Shown: positions 27,218 through 34,874, numbered from the stretch's first letter. The stretch: 40,120 nucleotides of DNA from an uncultured Gammaproteobacteria bacterium (GCA_913065025.1 CAJYAP010000008.1:1-40120); one strand, 5' to 3'. Notes: generated from the sequence alone by a model not told the origin. Made by a program: numbers and translations.

Positions 27218-27793
27218 CTATATAAAGTCTTTTGCTAATTCAAATCTTACACTTTCAGTAATTATATGGGAGGCATCGTACTCAGGATGACTTACTCCAA
27301 TAGAAACAGGACTTCCATTTTTAAAGTCATGAATTTGATTTTTACTAAACTCCCATCTCAAGAAATGAACTGCTGAAGTTTTAGTATCATCTTCTCTCTC
27401 CAAGTCTTCATCTGCAATTGGATACACTAAATCGTTAGTACCAACTTTTATCCAAATTTTCTTTTCTACGCCTTTTAATTTCTGTAATTTTATTTTCCTT
27501 TCAGAAACATCTGAATATTCTATCAACATAGTAGCTTTAAGATTTTTTCCCTCTGGAATTAATGGATTATAGGTGTCAAGTTCTTCTTGAATTAATTCGG
27601 ATTCAAAAATTTTCTCTATCCTTAGCATTTCTTGAATTTGATATTTTATTGTTAAAGAATTTTCAAATAGTAAATTTATATGATTACCAACTAAAATTGA
27701 TCTGTGTTTCTTTGTCGCAAGAACCTCAGATTTAAATTTTTTCCTTTCTATAGAATATTCTTCTAATTTATAAAGATCTTCTTTTTTTAACAT
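27218..27793 (-). CDS. DUF3501 family protein
   Basis: A 191-residue soluble protein of the DUF3501 family. Stretches such as RKKFKSEVLATKKHRSILVGNHINLLFENSLTIKYQIQEMLRIE and FLRWEFS fit the family as I remember it. The function is unknown, but these proteins are found after rubrerythrin and an Fe-S oxidoreductase, as here, suggesting a shared peroxide or redox role. The ORF track starts at 27805; I prefer the ATG at 27793 because GGAGA sits six bases upstream, while the earlier ATG has no ribosome site. No cysteine cluster or membrane segment is visible. Confidence 0.85.
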   Translation of the reverse strand: MLKKEDLYKLEEYSIERKKFKSEVLATKKHRSILVGNHINLLFENSLTIKYQIQEMLRIEKIFESELIQEELDTYNPLIPEGKNLKATMLIEYSDVSERKIKLQKLKGVEKKIWIKVGTNDLVYPIADEDLEREDDTKTSAVHFLRWEFSKNQIHDFKNGSPVSIGVSHPEYDASHIITESVRFELAKDFI

Positions 27794-27810
27794 AATATTC
27801 TCCATGTCAT

Positions 27811-29172
27811 TTAAATTTCGTAAGCAGATTTCAAAATAGATATTGGATGTAACTCTATTTCAATATTATTTTTATTAAGTGCATTTCCTATATGTTTTGC
27901 AGCCATTGGACAATCACTTGTAAAAACTTTATATTCATCTTTTTCAATCCTTGATACTACTGGTTTTCTTATTTTTAAAGATTTTTTGAAAGACTCTAAT
28001 TTTATTGCATATGTTCCATCATGTCCTGAACATCTTTCTATCATTGTAATTTCTGATCCTGGTATTTTAGATAGTATATTTTTTGTTTTAGGGCCAAAAT
28101 TTTGTACTCTTTGATGACAAGCAGTTTGGTATGCTATTTTTCCAGTAGAATTTTTAAATTCAGAATTGAATAAACCTTCCTCATCTCTAAGATTCAAATA
28201 TTCAAATGGGTCAAAAATACTTTTCTGAACTAATTTAACGTCTTCATTATCTGGAAATAGTAAAGGTAACTCTTGTTTAAACATTAGTACGCAAGATGGG
28301 ACTGGGGAAACAATATCATAACCTTCTTTTACCGCTTTTACTAAATTAGGTATATTTTTCTTCATTAGCTCTTCAACAGATTTTAAGTCTCCTAGTTCAA
28401 GTTTTGGCATACCACAACAATTTTCATTATTAAAAATTTCTGTTTGAATATTGTTATGTAAAAAAACTTTTATTAGATCTTCGGCTAATTCTGGCTGGCT
28501 ACTTGTACAATAACATGTTGAGAATAATTTTACTTTTCCATTTGTTTTTTGAGTCTTAGTAATATTTATTTTGTAATTTTTTATTTTTTCAAATCTTTTT
28601 TTAATATTATTAGAATTCATTAATGGTAAGTCAGCATCTCGGTGTATTTTTAGCATCTTTTCCAATATTATTCTTACGATTCTATTTGTTAATAAATAGT
28701 TTATTAGATTTGATATAATAGGGTATGAGCCATTTTTAAAGACTATATCTGTAGAGCTTAGAATATAATTTCTTAACTTCATCATTTTTTTTGTATTGCT
28801 ATTTTGTGTTTTAAATTTTTCTGCTTTGGCTCTCAACATCAAATGAGGGAAATCTATCGCCCATTCATGCGGCGGCACGTAAGGACATTTAGTTTGATAA
28901 CATAAGTCGCACATATAGCATTCGTCCACGACTTTAATAAAGTCTTTTGTATCTACAGATTCTAAATCAAAGTTTTCTGATTCATCTATTAAATCAAATA
29001 AAGTTGGAAATGCCTCGCAGAGACTTACGCATCTTCTACATCCATGACAGGCTTCGAAGACACGACTTAACTCATTATTTATTGACTTTGTGTCGTAAAA
29101 GAGATCTTCTTTCCATCCTATATTATGTCTAGTTGGGGCCGACAAACCGCCTTCTGTTGTATTCACAGACAT
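27811..29172 (-). CDS. Fe-S oxidoreductase with CCG domains (heterodisulfide reductase/GlpC-like)
   Basis: A 453-residue protein. Two [4Fe-4S] motifs sit near the N-terminus: CHGCRRCVSLC (Cys42, 45, 48, 52) and CYMCDLCYQTKCP (Cys85, 88, 91, 96). Two CCG-type domains follow, with NENCCGMP in the first and ERCSGHDGTYA in the second, where CSG replaces CCG. It resembles GlpC and HdrB-like electron-transfer subunits, but belongs to the branch that travels with rubrerythrin and DUF3501. It probably passes electrons to the rubrerythrin; that is inference from context. A GGAG site precedes the ATG. Confidence 0.88.
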   Translation of the reverse strand: MSVNTTEGGLSAPTRHNIGWKEDLFYDTKSINNELSRVFEACHGCRRCVSLCEAFPTLFDLIDESENFDLESVDTKDFIKVVDECYMCDLCYQTKCPYVPPHEWAIDFPHLMLRAKAEKFKTQNSNTKKMMKLRNYILSSTDIVFKNGSYPIISNLINYLLTNRIVRIILEKMLKIHRDADLPLMNSNNIKKRFEKIKNYKINITKTQKTNGKVKLFSTCYCTSSQPELAEDLIKVFLHNNIQTEIFNNENCCGMPKLELGDLKSVEELMKKNIPNLVKAVKEGYDIVSPVPSCVLMFKQELPLLFPDNEDVKLVQKSIFDPFEYLNLRDEEGLFNSEFKNSTGKIAYQTACHQRVQNFGPKTKNILSKIPGSEITMIERCSGHDGTYAIKLESFKKSLKIRKPVVSRIEKDEYKVFTSDCPMAAKHIGNALNKNNIEIELHPISILKSAYEI

Positions 29173-29201
29173 ACTATTACTCCACTCTGATAGATAAATA
29201 C

Positions 29202-29225
29202 TAAAGGAGCTTCCTTTCTCCTTTA
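29202..29225 (-). other. Intercistronic hairpin between rubrerythrin and the Fe-S protein gene
   Basis: TAAAGGAG and CTCCTTTA form a perfect eight-base-pair stem around an eight-base loop in the 65-base gap after rubrerythrin. On the minus strand only a weak run (GTATTTATC) follows, so it may be a partial terminator or an mRNA-stabilising element that keeps rubrerythrin more abundant than the downstream genes. Confidence 0.55.
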
Positions 29226-29237
29226 AATATTATTTTA

Positions 29238-29654
29238 TTAAGCTACTTCATCCAATGCTTTTTGGAATCTATTTGCATGAGATCTTTCAGCTTTAGCTAA
29301 AGTCTCAAACCAATCTGCAATTTCATCAAATCCTTCGTCTCTAGCAGATTTTGCCATTCCTGGATACATATCAGTGTATTCATGAGTTTCTCCAGCTATA
29401 GCTGTTTCTAGATTAGCCACTGTATCTCCAAAAGGTTTACCTGTTGCAGGATCGCCACATTCTTCGAGATACTCTAGATGACCATGAGCGTGACCAGTTT
29501 CACCTTCTGCTGTTGATCTAAATACTGCTGCAACATCGTTATATCCTTCTACATCAGCTTTAGCAGCAAAATATAAATACCTTCTATTAGCCTGTGATTC
29601 TCCAGCAAAAGCATCTTGGAGGTTTTTTTCAGTTTTTGAACCTTTTAAGTCCAT
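29238..29654 (-). CDS. Rubrerythrin-like diiron protein without a rubredoxin domain
   Basis: A 138-residue four-helix ferritin-like protein. Likely diiron ligands are Glu19 (AGESQANRRY), Glu52/His55 (EGETGHAH), Glu89 and Glu92 (GETHEY) and Glu123/His126 (AERSHANRF). It ends at about residue 138 with no CxxC rubredoxin module, so it needs an outside electron donor, probably the downstream Fe-S protein. Such proteins reduce hydrogen peroxide. The ORF track start is ten codons too early; the ATG at 29654 has an AGGAGA ribosome site. A promoter and an OxyR operator lie directly upstream. Confidence 0.92.
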   Translation of the reverse strand: MDLKGSKTEKNLQDAFAGESQANRRYLYFAAKADVEGYNDVAAVFRSTAEGETGHAHGHLEYLEECGDPATGKPFGDTVANLETAIAGETHEYTDMYPGMAKSARDEGFDEIADWFETLAKAERSHANRFQKALDEVA

Positions 29655-29688
29655 GATATTTCTCCTATTAAATTTAAACTTCAATTCA

Positions 29689-29716
29689 ATTATCCTTATT
29701 AGAAGTATTGATTCAA
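29689..29716 (-). promoter_or_regulatory. Predicted promoter of the rubrerythrin operon
   Basis: On the minus strand TTGAAT (29716-29711) and GATAAT (29694-29689) are 16 bases apart and 34 bases upstream of the rubrerythrin ATG. The -35 box directly abuts the predicted OxyR operator at 29717, the geometry expected for an activator contacting RNA polymerase. Match quality and placement support each other. Confidence 0.6.
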
Positions 29717-29753
29717 GACGTTAAAAACTATATTATATATAGATAATAACTAT
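29717..29753. promoter_or_regulatory. Predicted OxyR operator
   Basis: The known OxyR site is ATAG-N7-CTAT-N7-ATAG-N7-CTAT with T and A at fixed inner positions. Here CTAT (29728-29731), ATAG (29739-29742) and CTAT (29750-29753) match perfectly at exact seven-base spacing. All four inner T/A positions also fit; only the first quarter (GACG at 29717) does not. It lies 33 bases before the oxyR ATG and touches the rubrerythrin -35 box, so it could activate rubrerythrin and repress oxyR. Confidence 0.7.
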
Positions 29754-29786
29754 TAATAATTAAACCTTATAAGGTTTTAATAATAT

Positions 29787-30701
29787 ATGAATATACGAGA
29801 TTTAGAATATTTAATTGCAGTATCAAAACATAAAAGTTTTGTAAAAGCTTCGTTAGAATGTCATGTATCCCAACCTACTTTAAGTGGTCAAATAAGGAAA
29901 CTTGAAGGTTACCTTGGAGCTCAAATCTTTGAAAGGACTACCAAGCAAGTGACAGTGACCAGCTTTGGAAAAGAAATTATTAATAAAGCAAGAGTAATAA
30001 TAGATAAGACATATGAGATAAAAAATTTATCGACTGATTATCAAGACCCTTGGCATCAACCAATTAAGATTGGTGTAATTCCATCTTTAGGACCTTATTT
30101 GATTCCTAATTTCATATTGAACTTGAGAAAAAATAATAAAAGCTCAAAAATATTTATAGATGAAGACATTACCGAGAATATTACAAAAAAACTTGAAAGT
30201 AGAGAGCTTGATGTTATTTTATTAGCAACTGACGTTGATAGTGAAAAATTCGAACAAATTAAACTTTTTGATGAGCCCTTCTGGGTGGCATATTCAAAAA
30301 ATAAAGAACTTGATAAGCTCGATGAAATAAAAACAACAGACTTAAACTTAAAACAGATGCTTCTTCTTTCTGATGGCCATTGTCTTAGAGATCAGATAAT
30401 GGAAATTTGGGAGGCTTATGATAAGAATAATATATTGCATCGATATGATACCAAAGCTTCAAGTTTAGAAACATTGGTAAATTTAGTATCTGTAGGAGAA
30501 GGGTTTACATTTGTTCCTGCTCTTGCACTTCAATCAGCATGGACAACTGATAAAGGCATACAGGTAAGAAAATTAAATCACAAGAAAGCCTATAGAAGAA
30601 TAAGACTTGTTTTTAGAAGAAATTATTATAAAAAAGATTTATTAACAAACCTATCAAAAATACTTTTAGAATTTCTTCCTAACACTGTTAAGAAAATATA
30701 A
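29787..30701 (+). CDS. oxyR: OxyR-type LysR hydrogen peroxide regulator with Trp at the resolving-cysteine position
   Basis: A 304-residue LysR regulator, close in length to E. coli OxyR (305). The N-terminal helix-turn-helix reads ECHVSQPTLSGQIRKLEGYLG, nearly the OxyR form, and the effector domain includes PSLGPYLIPNFI, LFDEPF, DGHCLRDQ, SSLETLVNLVSVGEGFTFVPALAL. The peroxide-sensing Cys199 is present at exactly that position. The usual partner Cys208 is Trp208, and the only other cysteine is Cys25 in the DNA-binding domain. The normal intramolecular disulfide therefore cannot form. It is divergent from the rubrerythrin operon, with an OxyR-like operator between. Confidence 0.93.
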   Translation: MNIRDLEYLIAVSKHKSFVKASLECHVSQPTLSGQIRKLEGYLGAQIFERTTKQVTVTSFGKEIINKARVIIDKTYEIKNLSTDYQDPWHQPIKIGVIPSLGPYLIPNFILNLRKNNKSSKIFIDEDITENITKKLESRELDVILLATDVDSEKFEQIKLFDEPFWVAYSKNKELDKLDEIKTTDLNLKQMLLLSDGHCLRDQIMEIWEAYDKNNILHRYDTKASSLETLVNLVSVGEGFTFVPALALQSAWTTDKGIQVRKLNHKKAYRRIRLVFRRNYYKKDLLTNLSKILLEFLPNTVKKI

Positions 30702-30705
30702 ATTA

Positions 30706-31179
30706 TTATTTTTTCTCAAGTTTTAATAAACTTCTTTTTATAAACATCATATCTCCATTTTCTTTTATGTCTTCTCCAGAAAAACCTCCAATATTATTTA
30801 TTCCTACAACTCTGTGACAAGGAACTAATAATTGAATAGGATTATTCCTGCATGCATTACCAACTGGTCTAGGATGAGTTTCATTTAATTTTGCTATTTC
30901 AGAGTAAGTAATTGTATTTCCATAACTTATTCTTGCAACTTCTTTTAAAATTTTAGCTTGATATTTAGTACCTGATACTTTGAAAGGAACATCAAATATA
31001 CTTAGTTTCTTATTAAAGTATGAATCTAACTGCTTACAAACTTCTTTTAGAAATATATTTTTTGGCTTTATCTTCTTTAATTTTTTATCAAACTTTAATT
31101 CATTAATTACTTCATCATAAGTATTAATTCCTATTGGTCCAATTGGACTAATAAAAACCATTTCATAATTTTTTACCAT
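30706..31179 (-). CDS. ogt: Methylated-DNA--protein-cysteine methyltransferase
   Basis: A 157-residue suicide DNA-repair protein that takes the methyl group from O6-methylguanine. The active-site PCHRVVG has the acceptor Cys121, preceded by the DNA-binding GNTITYSEIAKLNETHPRPVGNACRNNP. It lacks an AraC/Ada domain, so it is the Ogt/AGT type. It ends four bases from oxyR, tail to tail, and its start lies six bases after the rplS stop, so it may be read from the ribosomal operon. Confidence 0.95.
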   Translation of the reverse strand: MVKNYEMVFISPIGPIGINTYDEVINELKFDKKLKKIKPKNIFLKEVCKQLDSYFNKKLSIFDVPFKVSGTKYQAKILKEVARISYGNTITYSEIAKLNETHPRPVGNACRNNPIQLLVPCHRVVGINNIGGFSGEDIKENGDMMFIKRSLLKLEKK

Positions 31180-31185
31180 TAATGA

Positions 31186-31536
31186 TTATTTTCTTGGGGC
31201 CAGCTTTTCTTTAATTCTAGCTGCTTTACCTGACAGTTCACGTAAATAATATAATTTTGAACGCCTCACTCTACCTCTTCTTTTAAGCTCTATACTTGCT
31301 ATTAAAGGGCTATGAGTTTGGAAAACTCTCTCAACACCTTCCCCATGAGATATTTTTCTAACTGTAAAAGATGAATTTACTCCACGATTTTTCAATGCAA
31401 TAACAACACCCTCAAACGCTTGAAGTCTTTCTCTTTCACCCTCTTTAACTCTTACTTGAACAACAATATCATCACCTGGTGAAAACTCAGGGATTTCTTT
31501 AATTTGCTCTTTGTTGATTTCGTCAATTATATTCAT
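31186..31536 (-). CDS. rplS: 50S ribosomal protein L19
   Basis: A 116-residue L19, same length class as E. coli L19 (115). [60 protein letters not shown] is nearly canonical. It sits at the 30S-50S interface. It is the last ribosomal gene of rpsP-rimM-trmD-rplS, 45 bases after trmD. Confidence 0.98.
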   Translation of the reverse strand: MNIIDEINKEQIKEIPEFSPGDDIVVQVRVKEGERERLQAFEGVVIALKNRGVNSSFTVRKISHGEGVERVFQTHSPLIASIELKRRGRVRRSKLYYLRELSGKAARIKEKLAPRK

Positions 31537-31581
31537 TGTGATTCTCTATTTAGAAAACAGATGATATCTTCTGTTGACCTT

Positions 31582-32280
31582 TTATGAAAGCTTTTTTTTG
31601 ATTAAATCGCTTCTTTTGTTGTTTGTGACCAGCATAGCCTGTTTTTCTCTCCAAACCCTTATTTCTTCATGATTCCCACTCAATAAAACTTTGGGAACAT
31701 TTTTTCCCTCTACTTTCTCTGGCCTTGTGTAATGCGGATATTCTAAGTATCCATTAGTAAAAGACTCCTCTTTATTTGAATCTTCATGTCCTAAAACACC
31801 AGGTATCATTCTTGCTACAGCATCAATTATCACACACGCAGCGACTTCGCCTCCGCTTAAAATATAATCACCAATTGACCACTCTTCATCAACTTCTAGG
31901 TCAATAAACCTTTGATCGACGCCTTCATAACGGCCAGCTATAATTATTAAATTATCATTGTTAGCTGTTTTCACAATCATTTCTTGATTAACTTTTTTTC
32001 CTTTTGGAGATAAGTATATACATTTATAATTTTTTAATTTAGATTTTACGTATCTAGTTGCATCAATCAAAGGTTGTGCTTGAAGAACCATGCCTGCACC
32101 TCCACCATATGGTTTATCATCTACATAACCATTTTTATCTGAAAAATCTCTTAAATTAATAGTTTCAATATTAATTAAAGATTTATCTTGTCCTTTTTTT
32201 AAAACACCATAATTTATAAAATCTCTAATTAATTCAGGAAATACTGATATTACATATATATGTCTCATTTCACTACTCAC
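31582..32280 (-). CDS. trmD: tRNA (guanine-N1)-methyltransferase
   Basis: A 232-residue SPOUT methyltransferase that makes m1G37 in tRNAs, preventing frameshifts. The motifs KPYGGGAGMVLQ, AGRYEGVDQRFID and EWSIGDYILSGGE form the trefoil knot and SAM site. It overlaps the end of rimM by eight bases. It belongs to the conserved rpsP-rimM-trmD-rplS operon. Confidence 0.98.
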   Translation of the reverse strand: MSSEMRHIYVISVFPELIRDFINYGVLKKGQDKSLINIETINLRDFSDKNGYVDDKPYGGGAGMVLQAQPLIDATRYVKSKLKNYKCIYLSPKGKKVNQEMIVKTANNDNLIIIAGRYEGVDQRFIDLEVDEEWSIGDYILSGGEVAACVIIDAVARMIPGVLGHEDSNKEESFTNGYLEYPHYTRPEKVEGKNVPKVLLSGNHEEIRVWREKQAMLVTNNKRSDLIKKKLS

Positions 32281-32776
32281 AATACATCTTATTAATGATA
32301 ATTTTTTTTTCTTCTATGATTACTTCTTTGATAGACTCTCCAAATATATAAGGAATCAAAATTTCCTCATCTCCTTTTATAATTAAAACATCATTTGAAC
32401 CTGTCTCTATTATATCACTAACCACTCCAATTTTTTTTTCACTATCTAAGTAAGCAGTTAAACCGATTAGGTCATCCCAGTAGAATTGATTTTCTCGGAG
32501 TTTATCCAACTGATCTCTTGCTATAAAAATATCTTTTCCAATATAGTCGTTAGAATCTTCCCTGCAATTAAAATCTTTAAATTTTACTTTTATAGATTTT
32601 CCAATCAATATATCTTCTACATATAATTGGATATACTCTCTACCTTTTAAAATATAAAAATACTGGTAGCTTGAAAATTTCTTTTTAGTTTCTGAGAATG
32701 AGTATATTTTTAACCAACCATTTAAACCTTGGTGGGCTTGAATTTTTGCAATGAGAATTTTTTCAGAGTCTTGCAA
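32273..32776 (-). CDS. rimM: 16S rRNA processing protein RimM
   Basis: A 167-residue ribosome maturation factor for the 30S head, with an N-terminal beta-barrel (KIQAHQGLNGWLKIYSFSE) and a C-terminal PRC barrel (FYWDDLIGLTAYLDSEKKIGVVSDIIETGSNDVLIIKGDEEILIPYI). It binds S19. The gene lies between rpsP (eight-base gap) and trmD (overlap), its standard place. The sequence is divergent, as RimM often is, but the PRC motif and position are decisive. Confidence 0.96.
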   Translation of the reverse strand: MQDSEKILIAKIQAHQGLNGWLKIYSFSETKKKFSSYQYFYILKGREYIQLYVEDILIGKSIKVKFKDFNCREDSNDYIGKDIFIARDQLDKLRENQFYWDDLIGLTAYLDSEKKIGVVSDIIETGSNDVLIIKGDEEILIPYIFGESIKEVIIEEKKIIINKMYCE

Positions 32777-32784
32777 CTTTTAAG

Positions 32785-33021
32785 TTAATCTTGCTTTAAA
32801 AGCTTAGCAACTCTATCAGATGTTTTTGCGCCTACAGATAACCAGTAGTCAATTCTTTCGCTATTTAATCGAAGTTTAATCTCTTGCCCAGTTGCCATTG
32901 GATTAAAAAAACCTAATCTTTCGATATAACCACTTCCTCTTCTTTTTCTAGAATCTGTAGCAACCAAATGATAGAAAGGTTTTTTCTTGGCACCACCTCT
33001 TGATAATCTTATTTTAACCAT
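32785..33021 (-). CDS. rpsP: 30S ribosomal protein S16
   Basis: A 78-residue S16 starting [41 protein letters not shown], nearly identical to the family pattern. It is the first gene of the rpsP-rimM-trmD-rplS operon. The ffh gene often found upstream is absent; instead two tRNA genes diverge. A TATAAT (33100-33095 on the minus strand) lies upstream as a possible -10 box. Confidence 0.98.
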   Translation of the reverse strand: MVKIRLSRGGAKKKPFYHLVATDSRKRRGSGYIERLGFFNPMATGQEIKLRLNSERIDYWLSVGAKTSDRVAKLLKQD

Positions 33022-33094
33022 ATTCTTAACTTCACATTTACTTATTTATTTGTAAGAGTCGCTATTCTACTTGAAAACATATCAATAAGTAAAG

Positions 33095-33119
33095 ATTATA
33101 CTTTCCTAGAGTGTATAAT
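33095..33119. promoter_or_regulatory. Divergent -10 boxes between rpsP and tRNA-Leu
   Basis: A perfect TATAAT at 33114-33119 (plus) lies 11 bases before the tRNA-Leu start, and another at 33100-33095 (minus) faces rpsP. Neither has a convincing -35 box at 16-18 bases, so these are only probable. Confidence 0.4.
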
Positions 33120-33130
33120 ATTTCTAATAT

Positions 33131-33217
33131 GCCGCTGTGGTGGAATTGGTAGACACGTCGGATTCAAAATCCGATTCCCGCAAGGGAGTAACGGTTCAAG
33201 TCCGTTCAGCGGTACCA
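33131..33217 (+). tRNA. tRNA-Leu (anticodon CAA)
   Basis: The 87-base gene folds as a class II tRNA. The acceptor GCCGCTG pairs with CAGCGGT; the anticodon stem TCGGA/TCCGA holds the loop TTCAAAA, giving anticodon CAA for UUG codons. A long variable arm (TTCCCGCAAGGGAGT) and the T arm AACGG-TTCAAGT-CCGTT follow. The CCA end is encoded. The long variable arm and anticodon identify leucine. Confidence 0.96.
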
Positions 33218-33228
33218 TGCGAAAAATT

Positions 33229-33305
33229 GCCCTGATGGCACAACTGGATAGCGCGTCCCCCTCCTAAGGGGAAGGTTGCAGGTTCGACCCCTGCTCAGGG
33301 CACCA
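33229..33305 (+). tRNA. tRNA-Arg (anticodon CCU)
   Basis: The 77-base gene has acceptor GCCCTGA paired with TCAGGGC, anticodon stem TCCCC/GGGGA with loop CTCCTAA giving anticodon CCT (reads AGG), and T arm GCAGG-TTCGACC-CCTGC, with encoded CCA. It lies 11 bases after tRNA-Leu, so both are probably in one transcript. Confidence 0.96.
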
Positions 33306-33329
33306 TTAAATATTTAGAAAATTACATAA

Positions 33330-33896
33330 TTAATAATTATCAATAGTTTCTTTTAGAAAATTTAAGTTTCGATTTATAGTTTTCTTAAAAACTGACTCAC
33401 CAATAAAAGGTGGTAGCGACATTGTTGCTAAAAAATTTGAATAATATGTAACTTTAGATTTACCAATATTTTGACTAGATTTAATAATCCATGAAGTTTT
33501 ACCTGATCTCATTGGACTTTCATCACTGGGCATCACTTCTGAATTAATAACGCAATGACTATTATCTATACAATAACTTAATATAGATTCATACATTATC
33601 ATTTCCCTACAAAAGAAAAGTATACAATCCCTAAATGTACTTTTTAATACTAATCTATCAGAGTCTCGACTTTTTATCTGTGTGCCAACTAACGAAGGAT
33701 TAAATCTATGAATATTTTTAAAATCTGTTAAAAGATTAAAATTTTTTCTTACACTATTAGATGAGTTAAAAGAAAATTTAATATCAAAACTTCTAGAACC
33801 ATCGCTGTTTTTTTTAACAAAAATTTCTTCAGAATATGCGTGTGTACTAAAACCAAAAGAAATTACAGCAATGATTATTACTACAATTCTTTTCAT
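33330..33896 (-). CDS. Secreted SRPBCC/START-like protein, function unknown
   Basis: A 188-residue protein with an N-terminal signal peptide (about residues 1-22, cleavage near HAYS-EE), so it is probably periplasmic. The rest looks like an SRPBCC (polyketide-cyclase/START-like) fold: alternating strands, a stretch with LLTDFKNIHRFNPSLVGTQI typical of such domains, and a C-terminal helix (FKKTINRNLNFLKETI). Four cysteines (CILFFC and YCIDNSHC) could form disulfides. The fold is inferred from pattern only. It follows the cupin gene by six bases. I do not recognise a specific function. Confidence 0.65.
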   Translation of the reverse strand: MKRIVVIIIAVISFGFSTHAYSEEIFVKKNSDGSRSFDIKFSFNSSNSVRKNFNLLTDFKNIHRFNPSLVGTQIKSRDSDRLVLKSTFRDCILFFCREMIMYESILSYCIDNSHCVINSEVMPSDESPMRSGKTSWIIKSSQNIGKSKVTYYSNFLATMSLPPFIGESVFKKTINRNLNFLKETIDNY

Positions 33897-33902
33897 TATT
33901 AT

Positions 33903-34247
33903 TTAACAATTATCTATAACAAAAAATTTCTTAAATGAACTTTTTATAGTCCAGACTGACTTAATGCCTTTATGAAAAAGTACTACGTCTCCTTTATTTA
34001 GATTATAATTTTCTGTTTCCGTTTCTATTAATAAGCTGCCTTCTAAAACATGAATATACTCATCACCCGGAAATTCATAGTCAAATTTCATAGGCTCACA
34101 TCGCCACAGTCCTGAAAAAGTCGGCAGGTCACTTGAATTAGTTGTGCCAAGCCAATGAACTTCTCCTGCCTGCTTATCTCCAATCATGAATGGTTCATAT
34201 TCATTTGCATTAACTGTTGTTTTTAGAAAACCTGTGTTATTAACCAT
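33903..34247 (-). CDS. Small cupin-domain protein (DUF861/EutQ-like)
   Basis: A 114-residue single cupin. GLWRCEPMKFDYEFPGDEYIHVLEGSLLIETE and NLNKGDVVLFHKGIKSVWTI match the cupin_3/DUF861 pattern, in which GDEYIHVLEG forms motif 1 and the GDVV turn motif 2. Metal-binding histidines are fewer than in classical cupins, so it may bind a small molecule rather than act as an enzyme. A good AGGAG ribosome site precedes the start. It lies between pdxH and the secreted SRPBCC-like gene; no pathway link is evident. Confidence 0.8.
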   Translation of the reverse strand: MVNNTGFLKTTVNANEYEPFMIGDKQAGEVHWLGTTNSSDLPTFSGLWRCEPMKFDYEFPGDEYIHVLEGSLLIETETENYNLNKGDVVLFHKGIKSVWTIKSSFKKFFVIDNC

Positions 34248-34274
34248 TATTACTCCTATTTTTTATTTTTGTTT

Positions 34275-34874
34275 TTATGGGGAAAGTCTCTCAACTTTCC
34301 AATCTGAACTATCCTTATGAAATTTTAATCTATCATGAATACGACCTTCATGTCCTTGCCAAAATTCTATTGTCTTAGGAACTATGATGAACCCTCCCCA
34401 ATGGTCTGGTCTAGGTATTTTTTTGTTTTCGAATTTTTTTTCTAATTCTTCTAGTTTTTTGGTAATTACCTCATAATCCTCAATAACTTGGCTCTGGTTT
34501 GATGCGTGTGCACCTAATTGGCTTAATCTTGCACGCGACGAAAAATATTCATCTGATACTTTTGAATCAATTTTTTTGATTTCACCCTCTACCCTTACTT
34601 GTCTTTCTAACGCGTCCCAAAAAAAATTAAGAGCAACATTAGGATTTTCAATAATTTCTTTCGATTTTCTACTTGTGTAATTCGTATAAAATATAAAGCC
34701 ATTTTCGTCGAAAGATTTTAAAAGAACCATTCTTGATGACGGAATACCATCTTTTGAGGCAGACGCAACATTCATTGCATTAGGATCTTTTAGTCCAATT
34801 TTTTTAGCTTCATTAAACCAAATTTCAAACTGCTTGAAAGGGTTACGATCTATGTTTTCTTCAGTTAGGTACAT
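34275..34874 (-). CDS. pdxH: Pyridoxamine 5'-phosphate oxidase
   Basis: A 199-residue FMN enzyme that oxidises pyridoxine or pyridoxamine 5'-phosphate to pyridoxal phosphate. Signatures are SRMVLLKSFDENGFIFYTNYTSRKSKEI, the FMN-binding RQVRVEGE, and the C-terminal EFWQGHEGRIHDRLKF ending in ERLSP, as in E. coli PdxH. It is a little shorter at the N-terminus than the E. coli enzyme (218). It is divergent from a small unknown gene. Confidence 0.97.
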   Translation of the reverse strand: MYLTEENIDRNPFKQFEIWFNEAKKIGLKDPNAMNVASASKDGIPSSRMVLLKSFDENGFIFYTNYTSRKSKEIIENPNVALNFFWDALERQVRVEGEIKKIDSKVSDEYFSSRARLSQLGAHASNQSQVIEDYEVITKKLEELEKKFENKKIPRPDHWGGFIIVPKTIEFWQGHEGRIHDRLKFHKDSSDWKVERLSP

